A stretch of 64,000 bases of DNA from an uncultured Clostridia bacterium (GCA_944364615.1 CALVWF010000004.1:62001-126000), one strand, 5' to 3'. Counted from the first letter of the stretch, positions 23,901 to 32,580 are shown. The notes: generated by a model from the letters alone, not told the origin. Program-made: numbers and translations.

Positions 23901-26617
23901 ACTTCGTAAAGCGTATTCAGAAATACGCCAACGGAGTTACCGATGCCAAAACACTGGAAAAAATGTGTGACCTCGCACTGTGCATCTGGGAAACTCAGCA
24001 ACGTTGTGACGACATGGCAACTCAACTGGCGAAAATGCTCCATCTCAACAGACGTCAGTCAAACGTTCTGGACAGTTTTGTCCAACAATTACAACTGCTG
24101 TACGGACTGGCAGACGACGTTTTTGCCGAATTCGATTCGGCACAGTTTGTAAAGGCATGCGCGGAGGTTTATCTCAACGACAACATTTTGCTTGTGCGCA
24201 AATTTATACAGACGTGCGACAGTTTTAATGCCAATCAGAAAATGTTTGCCGACAAGTTCAACATAAATACCGACTACTCGGTATTGGACGAAAACTATCC
24301 CGACTATATCGAAAATAAGTGCCGTGCGTTACGTGAAAACATCGACCTGTTCGACAACTGGTGCAAATTCTACTCCACCTCTACCGAACTTGCCAAAATG
24401 GGATTGTCATTCACGGTTCAGCCGTTGCTGGACGGCACGCTGACAAGCGACAATCTGCTTGCCTGCTTCAAAAAGAAAATATACGGTCAGTATATAACCA
24501 CCACGGTTGCCGAGGACGCCGTGCTAAAAGAATTCAGTTCCGCTCAACTGGAAGACAAAATAGAAAAATTCAAACAGATAAACGACAGTTTCCTTAACGC
24601 GACGCGCAAGGAAATACAAAGACGTCTGCTGGAAGCCGTGCCCGACGTGGACACCGAAGGCAAGTTGTCGCTGGAAATAGTGGCGTTGCAGAAGACCTCC
24701 AAGTCATCGGCGCACAGTTTCACACTGCGCAAACTGTTTGACGATATTCCCAATCTGTTGCCCAAACTCGCGCCATGCATGCTTATGAGTCCCATATCCG
24801 TGGCGCAGTACATCGCTCCGATAGCCAACAATTTCGACCTTGTGGTATTCGACGAGGCGTCGCAACTGCCCACCGCCGAAGCGGTAGGCGCAATAGCAAG
24901 AGGCAAATCGGTAATAGTTGTAGGCGACCCCAAACAGTTGCCTCCCACTTCTTTCTTCAACACCGACTACGTCGACGAAGAAAATCCCGATCTGGAAGAC
25001 CTTGAAAGTATTCTCGACGACTGTATGGCTTTGGGACTTCCTCAGAAACACCTGCTGTGGCACTACCGTTCGAGACACGAAAGTCTGATTGCCTTCCCCA
25101 ATCTGATGTACTACGGCAACAAACTGTACACCTTCCCCTCCCCCGACGCAATGGACAGCAAGGTAACACTGCGCTACCTGCCCGACGGCGTGTACGACAG
25201 AGGCGTGACAAAACAAAACAAAAAGGAAGCGGAAGCACTTACGGAAGAAGTAAAACGCCGTCTTACAGACAAAACTCTGCGCAAATTCTCAATAGGTATA
25301 GTAACTTTCAGTACCGCTCAGCAAATAGCCGTCGAATCGGCAATAAACGCGATGCTTGTGCGTAACAAACTGGAAAGCGAGGCATACGACAGGGAAGAAC
25401 CGCTGTTTGTCAAAAATCTTGAAAACATTCAGGGAGACGAAAGAGACGTAATACTGTTTTCGGTAGGCTACGGTCCCGACAGCCGAGGTTATCTGTTGCT
25501 CAACTTCGGACCGCTCAATCAAAAAGCAGGTTGGCGCCGTCTTAACGTTGCCGTATCGCGCGCAAGAGAGGAAATGATCGTGTTCAGTTCAATGACCTCG
25601 GCAATGATAGATCTGTCGCGCACCAACAGCAAAGGCGTACAGGGTCTGAAACGGTTTTTGGAATTTGCTTCGGGAGGCAAATCGATGCTCGCCGTAAATT
25701 CCGATGACATCTCCGTCAGCAAGCACGGCATAGGCAGATATATTGCTCACGAACTGCGCAAACAGGGACTGGATTGCCGTTACGACCTGGGCGTATCCGA
25801 CTTCAAAATCGACGTTGCCGTGGCAGATCCGCGCAACAAGAAAAAATTTATACTTGCCGTTCTGTGTGACGGCGCATACGACAACTCCGTAAAAGACAAG
25901 TTTATTTTGCAGACACAGACGCTCAAACGTCTCAACTGGAACGTGATGCGTGTGTGGACGCTCAATTACTACAACAATCCCAAACGTGAGATACGCCGTA
26001 TAAAAGACTACATAGCACGGTTGCTGGAAGGCACGAAGAAACCTGCGTCCAAGACAGTCGACAAGTATCTGCATCCGTACACTACCGCCAATATACGTGC
26101 GGAAAACGTACAGTCCGATTACCTGTTCGATGTTGCAAACGAAAAGACCATTCTTCAACGAATGTCCGCAATTGTGGAAAAAGAATCGCCGCTTTCCACG
26201 AGTTTCCTCATCAAACGTACTCTCAATTCCTACGGTATAGTTCGTAGCGGAAGCAAAATCAACAAACGTATGTCGGAACTTGTGGCAAAACTGAAATTCC
26301 CGTCGGAAGATTTCAACGGTACCGTTTTCCTGCGTGCAGACGACAGTTGCCTCGCATGCAACTTCTACCGTCCGCTGTCCACAATGAAACTGGACATCGA
26401 CGACATTTCTCCTTACGAAGTGGTTGCTGCGTCGAGAAGCGTTCTGGAAGACCGGATCGCGCTTCCGCTTGAAGAGCTGATTACGGAAACGGTAATCAAA
26501 CTCGGCTACGGTAAAAATAACAGCGCGCTGTCAGAACACGTCAGACAGTGCCTGCAATACGGAATAAACCGTGCCATACTGATAGCAACTGCCAACGGCA
26601 AAGTTACCCGAGCATGA
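20963..26617 (+). CDS. DUF4011-SF1 helicase-Vsr-like nuclease-DUF3320 protein (anti-phage type)
   Basis: 1884 residues. Residues 1-130 are beta-rich. Residues about 150-300 resemble a transglutaminase-like domain (ELAVLYSACAESCGLHPVIL, THAGVWLYDN), but where relatives have GTCLDLA this protein has ATMTELA, so the Cys nucleophile is missing. DUF4011 follows (WERRLLDLSLRNMLLHFRP, about 377). The SF1 helicase core has Walker A GPPGTGKSQT (about 676), DEASQLP (about 1297), GDPKQLPP, NIQGDERDV and VAVSRARE (about 1528). A long helical insert separates the first two motifs. Residues about 1589-1676 form a Vsr/MTES_1575-like nuclease (FKIDVAVAD ... AVLCDG ... WNVMRVW). The C-terminal 70 residues are DUF3320. 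This single-protein architecture has been described among predicted defence systems (I recall it as Hhe). It stands alone between two terminators. Confidence 0.9.
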   Translation: MSATKTSVELELSLRKAVGYSYYKSNVSLIQRLYIKANSPEPLQNIEVKIESQPEFLLPFSKTIPQLPSDSTVEVDTSDQLILSPYFLCNVTEPLKATVKVTVTGEKKYCSKESQVTLLPYDVWRPEGEFVDLLAGFVKPRHPEITRLRNSVTEILSQWKLSTEISGYVQTDKTAVRQLSAAIYTALQSQQFECLEETKDIRIRNYADIFRSGKATMTELAVLYSACAESCGLHPVILFGNNQTHAGVWLYDNCMIDSYVNDKELLRKLIAEGVNDLSVFDISSIYRSSILNYTGAEKSYASKLAKEDTFSYCVDIKRCRAGGVRPLPERIIGEDGAQLLSESDTDIQAAPKDIRTGKVYDLKNTVSRQKQWERRLLDLSLRNMLLHFRPSVSSLHILSTDISETINYLNDKRTFTVSEMPPDIGGVLAKSRNFDTAGNLKSFAELNTIELKNKRLRTFVDRTKLKTTLSTLYRRERTALEEMGADPLYLATGFLKWFDKEDSLFPKYAPLVLFPVTLIKREGGKGFTLQLREEGFQINTTLLEFLKQEFNIDLRGLDVITAEDFNINNIIASVRSKVVNMHGWDVVDDVHLAIFSFTRYLMWSDIRNHIDEFSKNDIVSSLMDNKLHGKSEFRLPSSDIDHDYRPQDIMLPIVADASQFEAVAASHNGNSFVLHGPPGTGKSQTITNIIADAVANGKRVLFVAEKMAALSVVKQRLDSIGIGDFCLELHSNKADKTEVCEKLINNLDKKGKIVCDFEETANKYSQIRSKLTDTMDALHRNHTLGSVYNACLQYLENADAPDVMEIDSSFSDDLTADKLGRYEALLSELAVYARECGEVHHSPFNDLEIEKYQPGMSNSLKVCCTIMIEETKTLKAYTAHLADLFGMRIRVLTKNKLDCLYKMCQLLSEDNSPYRTLFGKGNTQLAEMLENYGKQLSYLNSTTKQYLSRSKVIPEPTAKTEILRQEFDQHGINGNGKLKNFVKRIQKYANGVTDAKTLEKMCDLALCIWETQQRCDDMATQLAKMLHLNRRQSNVLDSFVQQLQLLYGLADDVFAEFDSAQFVKACAEVYLNDNILLVRKFIQTCDSFNANQKMFADKFNINTDYSVLDENYPDYIENKCRALRENIDLFDNWCKFYSTSTELAKMGLSFTVQPLLDGTLTSDNLLACFKKKIYGQYITTTVAEDAVLKEFSSAQLEDKIEKFKQINDSFLNATRKEIQRRLLEAVPDVDTEGKLSLEIVALQKTSKSSAHSFTLRKLFDDIPNLLPKLAPCMLMSPISVAQYIAPIANNFDLVVFDEASQLPTAEAVGAIARGKSVIVVGDPKQLPPTSFFNTDYVDEENPDLEDLESILDDCMALGLPQKHLLWHYRSRHESLIAFPNLMYYGNKLYTFPSPDAMDSKVTLRYLPDGVYDRGVTKQNKKEAEALTEEVKRRLTDKTLRKFSIGIVTFSTAQQIAVESAINAMLVRNKLESEAYDREEPLFVKNLENIQGDERDVILFSVGYGPDSRGYLLLNFGPLNQKAGWRRLNVAVSRAREEMIVFSSMTSAMIDLSRTNSKGVQGLKRFLEFASGGKSMLAVNSDDISVSKHGIGRYIAHELRKQGLDCRYDLGVSDFKIDVAVADPRNKKKFILAVLCDGAYDNSVKDKFILQTQTLKRLNWNVMRVWTLNYYNNPKREIRRIKDYIARLLEGTKKPASKTVDKYLHPYTTANIRAENVQSDYLFDVANEKTILQRMSAIVEKESPLSTSFLIKRTLNSYGIVRSGSKINKRMSELVAKLKFPSEDFNGTVFLRADDSCLACNFYRPLSTMKLDIDDISPYEVVAASRSVLEDRIALPLEELITETVIKLGYGKNNSALSEHVRQCLQYGINRAILIATANGKVTRA

Positions 26618-26638
26618 CCTCGGCGTCACCACAGTTTA

Positions 26639-26670
26639 AAAGCCCCGCACTTAACACCGTGCGGGGCTTT
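26639..26670. terminator. Bidirectional terminator
   Basis: A perfect 12-bp stem AAAGCCCCGCAC / GTGCGGGGCTTT with an eight-base loop. It serves the helicase gene on the left and the TauE/SafE gene on the right. Confidence 0.9.
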
Positions 26671-26780
26671 AATATTTTATTTGCGTTAATTTACTTTACC
26701 GTACATTACTTCTACGCCTGTTTATTCAAAAATCTACGCTTGCCGTCAGGCAGAAAAACGCGCCGAAAAACAGAAAAAAG

Positions 26781-27587
26781 TCACACAGTCATTGCCACAA
26801 TACTGTTGACAATGGTGTAAATGTTTATCGCTATAATAAACAGCAACGTGCCGTTGTAAACCCACAGTATCTTTTTGCCGTCAATTTTCAGATTGATGTA
26901 GGTACCCAACAGACCTCCTATCACCGCGCCTATCGCCATACAGGCAACAATTCCCCAAGGCATATTTATCACGGCAAAAGTTCCGGCTACGGCAGTCTTC
27001 AATATCTTTGCCGACTGACTGAAAATGATAAGCACCAGTGAATTTATGGTGGCACTCTTTATATCCATTCCGAAAAACAGGCACAACACCGCTATGTTTA
27101 TAGGTCCTCCTCCAATACCTATAAACGTGGAAATAATACCGAGAGTCATTCCTATAAGTATCGTAAGCGCGAAATTAGTCACGTGCAATGAAGACTGACT
27201 TTTTTTGCGTATCACGTTCATGTAAATCAGTACGAAACACAAAAGTAATATCAATGCGGAACACTGCGCCAGTTTGACGACCGAGTCATCGCCCGCACTT
27301 TTTATAAGTCCGAACAGGAAATCTCCCGCGATACCGCCCAGCACCGCACCTATGCCCAGAAACACAGTCGCCTTTCCGTCAAAAGGCGTGCGTTTGACGG
27401 CGTGCCTGATTACCGACGTAACAGACATTGTAAGTACCGAAAATGCCGAAATCAGCCCTATTACCGTTGAATCAAATGTGCTGAAAGCGTCCAGCAACGG
27501 TTTTATAATCACTCCTCCGCCTATACCGGAAATAGCGCCTATTACCGAAGCAGTCGTGCCCACAAGAAAAAATATCACATAAATCAT
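26781..27587 (-). CDS. TauE/SafE-family anion transporter
   Basis: 268 residues when started at the ATG at 27587, which has AGAGGT six bases upstream. About eight membrane helices in two repeats, each with the family's glycine-rich motif: GAISGIGGGVIIKP near the N-terminus and STFIGIGGGPINIAV in the second half. TauE/SafE proteins export or import sulfonates, sulfite and related organic anions. It is divergent from the phosphofructokinase gene, and the 184-base gap between them carries the LacI-type operator also found at the head of the sugar operon, so it is probably part of that regulon. Confidence 0.9.
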   Translation of the reverse strand: MIYVIFFLVGTTASVIGAISGIGGGVIIKPLLDAFSTFDSTVIGLISAFSVLTMSVTSVIRHAVKRTPFDGKATVFLGIGAVLGGIAGDFLFGLIKSAGDDSVVKLAQCSALILLLCFVLIYMNVIRKKSQSSLHVTNFALTILIGMTLGIISTFIGIGGGPINIAVLCLFFGMDIKSATINSLVLIIFSQSAKILKTAVAGTFAVINMPWGIVACMAIGAVIGGLLGTYINLKIDGKKILWVYNGTLLFIIAINIYTIVNSIVAMTV

Positions 27588-27645
27588 GTTGTACCTCTGT
27601 TTTAATTTTAAAATATACCGCACTCAAAGGAAATAACTGTTAATT

Positions 27646-27658
27646 CAAACGATTGCAT
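27646..27658. promoter_or_regulatory. LacI-family operator CAAACGATTGCAT
   Basis: The core CAAACGATTGC matches the sites at 40713-40724 and 40769-40780, in the control region of the LacI gene and the large sugar operon. It lies between the divergent TauE/SafE and PFK genes. I found this core nowhere else in the window. Confidence 0.7.
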
Positions 27659-27667
27659 ACGCCCGTA

Positions 27668-27697
27668 TGGACAACCCCACAGTTGATTTATTACAAT
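27668..27697 (+). promoter_or_regulatory. Possible promoter of the PFK gene
   Basis: TGGACA, 18 bases, TACAAT, ten bases after the operator. A near-perfect dyad around GTGCAC (GCAGTT ... AACTGC, about 27724-27742) follows before the ribosome site and may form an mRNA hairpin. Confidence 0.45.
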
Positions 27698-27771
27698 AAA
27701 TACACAGAGTTCAAGTCGTAAAGTGCAGTTGTGCACAAACTGCGACGACAAAACCGTTCGAGGGGGTAACA

Positions 27772-28923
27772 ATGAAAAACATCATAATTGCGCACGGAGG
27801 TGCGCCGACAGCAGTTATCAACGCTTCTCTTGCAGGCGCAATAGAATGTGCAAGAACACTGGGATTCGACGGTAAAATCCTTGCTCCGAAATTCGGAAGT
27901 AAAGGCATACTCAACGAACAGTTCATCGACCTGACGGACATTTCCGATTTTCAGTTACAACTGCTCAAACATACGCCGGGATCGGCAATAGGCACGTCCC
28001 GTCATCCTCTCGAAGAGGCGGATTATCGCCGTATGGTGGAGATACTTGACAAAAACAACGTCGGGTACGTATTGTTTACCGGCGGAAACGGTTCCATGGA
28101 CACGTTGGGAAACATTTACAAGTACAGCGACGGACGTTTTTTGTGCGGAGGTATTCCCAAAACGATAGACAACGACATTGCGGTGACCGACCATGCGCCC
28201 GGATTTGCAAGTTGCGCAAGATACATGGCGCAGACGGTACGAGACTGTGCACAGGACGTAATGGGACTGCCCATTCACGTTTCCGTAATAGAAGCAATGG
28301 GAAGAAATGCCGGATGGCTGACGGCATCCGCCTGTCTTGCAAGACAGAACCGCGATGACGCGCCTCACCTGCTGTATATGCCGGAAGTAGCCTTTGACGA
28401 AGACAAATTTTTGGACGAAGTTTTACAGATGCACAGAAAATACGGCGGAGTAATAGTAGTTGCCAGCGAAGGGCTTAAATATAAGGACGGAACTCCCATT
28501 GTAAAGCCCACGTTGACGGTAGGACGGGCAGTATACTACGGAGATGTAAGCGTGCACCTTGCCAATCTTATACTCTCCAGACTGAATATAAAGTCGCGCA
28601 GCGAGAAACCCGGACTTATATGCCGTTGCAGCAGCGCATTGGTCAGTGAAACGGACAGAAATGAGGCTGTTCTTATGGGAGCGACCGCAATGCAGGCGGT
28701 ACTGCAGAACAAAACGGGAGTAATGGCAGGAATAGAGCGCATTTCGTCGCAGCCTTACAGCATACGTCCGATACTTATTCCCATAGAACAGGTGATGATG
28801 ACGGAAAGTATGATGCCCAAACACTTTATAAACGACAGCGGAAACGGAGTTACCGACGCATTTGTAAAGTGGCTGACGCCTTTAGTAGGAGAACTGTCAA
28901 CGCCCATCACTTTTCTGAAATGA
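27772..28923 (+). CDS. 6-phosphofructokinase family, mixed ATP/PPi signature
   Basis: 383 residues, of the PPi-dependent-like (group II/III) PFK clade by length and by GIPKTIDNDI. It should phosphorylate fructose 6-phosphate or a related ketose phosphate. The donor-site residues are mixed. Lys130 in PKTIDND corresponds to the Lys124 (E. coli numbering) typical of PPi enzymes. Gly107 in GGNGSMDT corresponds to Gly104 of ATP enzymes, where PPi enzymes have Asp (GGNDS or GGDDS). The donor cannot be called from sequence. EAMGRNAGWL is the substrate-binding motif. GAGGGGG precedes the ATG. The LacI-type operator at 27646 links it to the sugar operon. Confidence 0.88.
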   Translation: MKNIIIAHGGAPTAVINASLAGAIECARTLGFDGKILAPKFGSKGILNEQFIDLTDISDFQLQLLKHTPGSAIGTSRHPLEEADYRRMVEILDKNNVGYVLFTGGNGSMDTLGNIYKYSDGRFLCGGIPKTIDNDIAVTDHAPGFASCARYMAQTVRDCAQDVMGLPIHVSVIEAMGRNAGWLTASACLARQNRDDAPHLLYMPEVAFDEDKFLDEVLQMHRKYGGVIVVASEGLKYKDGTPIVKPTLTVGRAVYYGDVSVHLANLILSRLNIKSRSEKPGLICRCSSALVSETDRNEAVLMGATAMQAVLQNKTGVMAGIERISSQPYSIRPILIPIEQVMMTESMMPKHFINDSGNGVTDAFVKWLTPLVGELSTPITFLK

Positions 28924-28961
28924 CAGCGTTTGACTTATAGACGAAAACAATATTTGCAAAC

Positions 28962-28990
28962 AAGGCGTGACACGCGGTCACGCCTTTATT
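28962..28990. terminator. Terminator between convergent genes
   Basis: Stem AAGGCGTGAC / GTCACGCCTT around five bases, followed by TATTTTGT on the forward strand. It ends PFK and probably also the sugar operon on the other strand. Confidence 0.8.
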
Positions 28991-29013
28991 TTGTCGTTTT
29001 TGATATAAAGCAA

Positions 29014-30018
29014 TCACAACTGACTGCACTTTGACAACAGTTTTTCCGCATACAGTGCTTCAGCGAATGTTGCGCACTCGGAGGGTTTGCCGTTGACTGC
29101 GTCAATAAACGCAGATGCCTGCCTGTCAAATACCTGTTGTCTGTCCTGCGTCACTTCAAAGGTCTGCCATGTCGAGGTATATCCTTTGCCACATTGTTTA
29201 AAAAGATACCGAAAGTTACAATGCAAAGAATCGTCAAACCTGATTATACCGCCGTCGCCGGAAATTTCGACGTGCAATCCGTCCAATCCTACCCTGCTCG
29301 TAACAAGACTCAGCAAAGTATCACCCGAGGCTACGGCTACCGAACAGTCGTCGTTTTCCACAAGGCGATTTTGCCCGTCGGAATCGGTTCTGTGAGTAAT
29401 GTACGTCTTTGAAAAACACGCCATCCGGTCAAAACGCGCATTGCAAAGATAGCCGACAAGATCAATCACATGACTGCCGAAATCGCAGACAGAGCCTTTG
29501 CCCGACAGTTTTTTGTCCATACGCCATTCAAACCCAACAGACGCATTTGCCAGGCGAAGACCGCCGTGCGATACGTCTACCGAATAAATACGCTTGAAAT
29601 TGCTTTCTATCAACTTTTTGGCTTGTACGACTGCGGGCAAAAATCTGTTGCAATATCCCACTGCCGCAACCGTTTGCGACGTCACAAGATTACACAGCAT
29701 TTCGCTTTGCGCTATGTCAACACCCATAGGTTTTTCAAGCAACACGTGTTTACGCGCCTTTAACGCTTCCGAAGCGTACTGAAAATGCCAACTGTTGGGT
29801 GTGCATATCACCACTGCGTCGCAGTTGTCAAGCAATTGTCCGAAACTTTCGGCTGCTAAGGCATCGGGACACAACTTTTCCGCAACGATTTTTACCGAAT
29901 TTATGTTGCGTGAATACAGTGCGGACACACGACTGCCCTTTACATTCTGAAATGCCCTTATATGATTGTGCGCTATTGCGACGGTTGCGCCAACGCCTAC
30001 TATACCTACGCGAATCAT
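29014..30018 (-). CDS. Gfo/Idh/MocA-family oxidoreductase
   Basis: 334 residues. N-terminal Rossmann fold with VGIVGVGATVAIAHNHIRAF, then VVICTPNSWHFQYASEAL and the hallmark KHVLLEKPMG, followed by the alpha/beta substrate domain (GKGSVCDFGSHVIDLVGYL with the catalytic His). These enzymes oxidise or reduce sugars, inositols or related hydroxy compounds with NAD(P). It is the last gene of the sugar operon; its ATG lies one base after the pgi stop, so translation is probably coupled. The substrate is unknown; in the proposed pathway it could reduce or oxidise an aldehyde or sugar intermediate. Confidence 0.88.
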   Translation of the reverse strand: MIRVGIVGVGATVAIAHNHIRAFQNVKGSRVSALYSRNINSVKIVAEKLCPDALAAESFGQLLDNCDAVVICTPNSWHFQYASEALKARKHVLLEKPMGVDIAQSEMLCNLVTSQTVAAVGYCNRFLPAVVQAKKLIESNFKRIYSVDVSHGGLRLANASVGFEWRMDKKLSGKGSVCDFGSHVIDLVGYLCNARFDRMACFSKTYITHRTDSDGQNRLVENDDCSVAVASGDTLLSLVTSRVGLDGLHVEISGDGGIIRFDDSLHCNFRYLFKQCGKGYTSTWQTFEVTQDRQQVFDRQASAFIDAVNGKPSECATFAEALYAEKLLSKCSQL

Positions 30019-30019
30019 T

Positions 30020-31312
30020 TTACTTTTTAGTAAATTTTTCCAACAGGTCGTACATGTTCTTTTTGTAATTTTCCACGCCGTCCTGATTGAACGGATTTAC
30101 GCCTATATAGTTTGCAGACATATAAACAGCAAACAGGAAGAAATAGAACAGTTCGCCGAACAACTTTTCATCGGGGTTGTCGGGACAAATAAATTCCAGA
30201 CAGGGAACGCCGTCATCGTAATGCGCTTTAAGACTTCCGTTGTAAACGGCACGGTTGACGCTGTCATACGGTTTTCCTTCGAGATAACCGAATCCGTCCT
30301 CTACATCGCTTGAGGGAACCTTCTTGTCGGGATGCGTCTTGAAGCAACGCAGATAGGTTTCGGTAATAAATCTTCTGCCCTGCTGCACATACTGACCTAT
30401 TGAGTGAAGGTCTTCGGAATTTACGTAATAATCGGGATAAATACATTCCTGTATTTTTCCTTCCGTTTCGCCGAATTCCTGCAACCACCACCGTGCAAAA
30501 AATTCCAAGTCGGGCTCGTTGACTACCATGCTTTCAACATAAAATCCTTTTTTCATCAACAGATTTCTTGCCACTGCGTACCTTACCGCAGGATTGTTGA
30601 CCGCGTCCGCCGTTTTAAGATACTTTTCCGTGTCGCGTGCGGACTGCACAAGGACGTCGATGTCTATACCGGCAACTGCGCAGGGAAGCAATCCAACGGG
30701 AGTGAGAATACAGTACCTTCCGCCCACTTCTTCGGGGAAAGGCAAAAAACCGAAACCGTACTTCTGTGAAAGTTCCGACAGATTACCCTTGCCCTCGCTG
30801 CCGCACACCGTCACTCTTTCTTTGTATTCGTCGCCGTATCTCTGTTTTAGGTACTGTCTGAACACGCGGAACGCCAGTCCGGGTTCCACCGTATTGAAGT
30901 CTTTGGCTATAACGTAAACGGATACCGAACGGTTACCTATTCTGTCCATTACTCTTTCTATTGCCGTTGCGCTGACGTTGTTGCCCGCCCAGATTATTTC
31001 GGGACTGTCGGGATGAGCGTATTTAAGACATTCGACTGCCGCCATTGAACCGCGGTTAGAACCGCCTATTCCTATTACGACAAGCACTTCGGACTGACTG
31101 CGTATTTTGTCGGCAACCTTGTGAATACGCTTAAGCATATTTTCATCCGCATTGTTGTCCACTTTGAACCAGCCTTTTCTGTCGTCAGGACCTATTTTAC
31201 AGGCGTATCCGTCGTCAAACAACTGCTTGTGTTTAATGATTTCCGCCGTTATCTCATCCGAACCGATATATTTGTCAATATATTTTTCGTTAAATTTCAA
31301 TGATAATGCCAT
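30020..31312 (-). CDS. pgi: Glucose-6-phosphate isomerase (divergent)
   Basis: 430 residues from the ATG at 31312 (AGAGGTG upstream; a GTG at 31324 overlaps that site). It interconverts aldose and ketose 6-phosphates. Family landmarks are present: VVIGIGGSNRGSMAAVE (others have GGSYLGARA), PEEVGGRYCILTPVGLLP, the catalytic region EDLHSIGQYVQQGRRF and NPFNQDGVENYKKN. The sugar-phosphate loop GGSNRGS differs from the usual GGSYLG. It lies inside a catabolic operon instead of standing alone, so it may serve a phosphosugar other than glucose 6-phosphate. That is inference. Confidence 0.9.
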   Translation of the reverse strand: MALSLKFNEKYIDKYIGSDEITAEIIKHKQLFDDGYACKIGPDDRKGWFKVDNNADENMLKRIHKVADKIRSQSEVLVVIGIGGSNRGSMAAVECLKYAHPDSPEIIWAGNNVSATAIERVMDRIGNRSVSVYVIAKDFNTVEPGLAFRVFRQYLKQRYGDEYKERVTVCGSEGKGNLSELSQKYGFGFLPFPEEVGGRYCILTPVGLLPCAVAGIDIDVLVQSARDTEKYLKTADAVNNPAVRYAVARNLLMKKGFYVESMVVNEPDLEFFARWWLQEFGETEGKIQECIYPDYYVNSEDLHSIGQYVQQGRRFITETYLRCFKTHPDKKVPSSDVEDGFGYLEGKPYDSVNRAVYNGSLKAHYDDGVPCLEFICPDNPDEKLFGELFYFFLFAVYMSANYIGVNPFNQDGVENYKKNMYDLLEKFTKK

Positions 31313-31328
31313 TTTTGCTTTCACCTCT

Positions 31329-32510
31329 TCAATTCGTTCGTTTATTGTCTTTTTCCAGCAATTGAACTATACGCCAGTATGCTCTTGTCATATGATACGG
31401 ACATTTGACGGTCGAACCTTTAAAATCTTCTATAACATTGTTGTTGTGGTCAAGAGCATGAAACCAGTCGCCGTACTGTCTGTCGATAAAAAATTCGTTG
31501 GTAAACGAGTAAATCTTTTCAAATCTGTCAAGATACTCACGTTGCCCCGTGGTTTCGTAAAGTAGCAGCCAAAGATACATCGCCTCGGCATACGCCCAAC
31601 TTACTTTATCGTCAGGACGGAAATCTATTTCGTATTTCCAAGTGGAAAACTCCGTTTTTAAACCGCGCGCGCCGTAACTGAACAGCATTCCGTCATCCGT
31701 CTGAGTAAGATCAAACATTCTGTCGGCTACACGGCGTGCTTTTTCGAACAATCTGACGTCATTTGTCTTCAATGCCGTTTCCATTACAAACCACATACAT
31801 TCGTAAACATGCCCTACGTTGACAAAGTCATCGCCTTCCACCATTGAGCCGTCGAGGTGTTTTTTTTCAAGCACCACGCCGCTTACGTCGTCATACATCA
31901 CGTTGAATATCTTGTCCAGACAGTAATTGCGCAACGGCGATACATCGCAAACGTTTGCCTGCTCCACCTCATACGCCACATTTACGCCTATCATCATGAG
32001 AGAGTGATGACAAACGTCACGGTCGTATTTCTGCGGAGCGATATCGGCAAAATGAATGTCGGTAATATTTTTCACAAAAGTCTCATACAGTTGCGCCAAA
32101 GTCTCCTTATAACGTCTGTCTCCGGACACGGCAGTATATTTGGCAATACCGGCTATAATAAACGCATCCGAAAAGACGGAAATCGCTCCTACCTTCTGCT
32201 GTCCCTGTCTGTCGACAAGATAACTGAATCTGCCGTTGTCGCAGAACATTTTGTTCAACACGAAATCTATTCCGCACTTTGAGTATTCGAGGTATTTATA
32301 GTTGCCGTATATCTCGTAAGCGTAGGCGTAGTTGTAAATGCTTCGTCCTTGTCCCCAGCCTCCCTTATCCGACGAACGCAATCTGAACGTTCTGTCGAAG
32401 TCGGTCAGGTAACCGCCGTATTCATTGTCGGGGGAAATTTTCTCCCAGATGTCTAAAATGGACTCCTTTGCATATCTTTTGATTGATTGCGCCAATTGTT
32501 TTCTGTCCAT
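31329..32510 (-). CDS. AGE-family sugar 2-epimerase/isomerase
   Basis: 393 residues of the N-acylglucosamine 2-epimerase fold, an (alpha/alpha)6 barrel. Characteristic pieces: GGWGQGRSIYNYAYAYEIYG, CHHSLMMIGVNVAYEV, GHVYECMWFVMETA, AYAEAMYLWLLLYETTG, GDWFHALDHNNNV and CPYHMTRAYW. The conserved His residues of the family (in CHHS, GHVY and PYHM) are there. Members epimerise GlcNAc/ManNAc, interconvert glucose, mannose and fructose, or isomerise sulfoquinovose (YihS), so the substrate is not fixed by family. It lies downstream of the ABC importer. GGAGG precedes the ATG. Confidence 0.87.
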   Translation of the reverse strand: MDRKQLAQSIKRYAKESILDIWEKISPDNEYGGYLTDFDRTFRLRSSDKGGWGQGRSIYNYAYAYEIYGNYKYLEYSKCGIDFVLNKMFCDNGRFSYLVDRQGQQKVGAISVFSDAFIIAGIAKYTAVSGDRRYKETLAQLYETFVKNITDIHFADIAPQKYDRDVCHHSLMMIGVNVAYEVEQANVCDVSPLRNYCLDKIFNVMYDDVSGVVLEKKHLDGSMVEGDDFVNVGHVYECMWFVMETALKTNDVRLFEKARRVADRMFDLTQTDDGMLFSYGARGLKTEFSTWKYEIDFRPDDKVSWAYAEAMYLWLLLYETTGQREYLDRFEKIYSFTNEFFIDRQYGDWFHALDHNNNVIEDFKGSTVKCPYHMTRAYWRIVQLLEKDNKRTN

Positions 32511-32531
32511 AAATCCTCCGTATATATTTAA

Positions 32532-32553
32532 GGAGACGACTTACATCGTCCCC
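32532..32553 (-). terminator. Hairpin between the binding-protein and AGE genes
   Basis: Reverse strand stem GGGGACGA / TCGTCTCC (one G-U pair) followed by TTAAATATAT. It could partly terminate transcription or shield the 3' end of the binding-protein mRNA, allowing higher expression of the latter. Confidence 0.55.
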
Positions 32554-32580
32554 TCAAATATTTTACAGTGCCCGTGCTAA

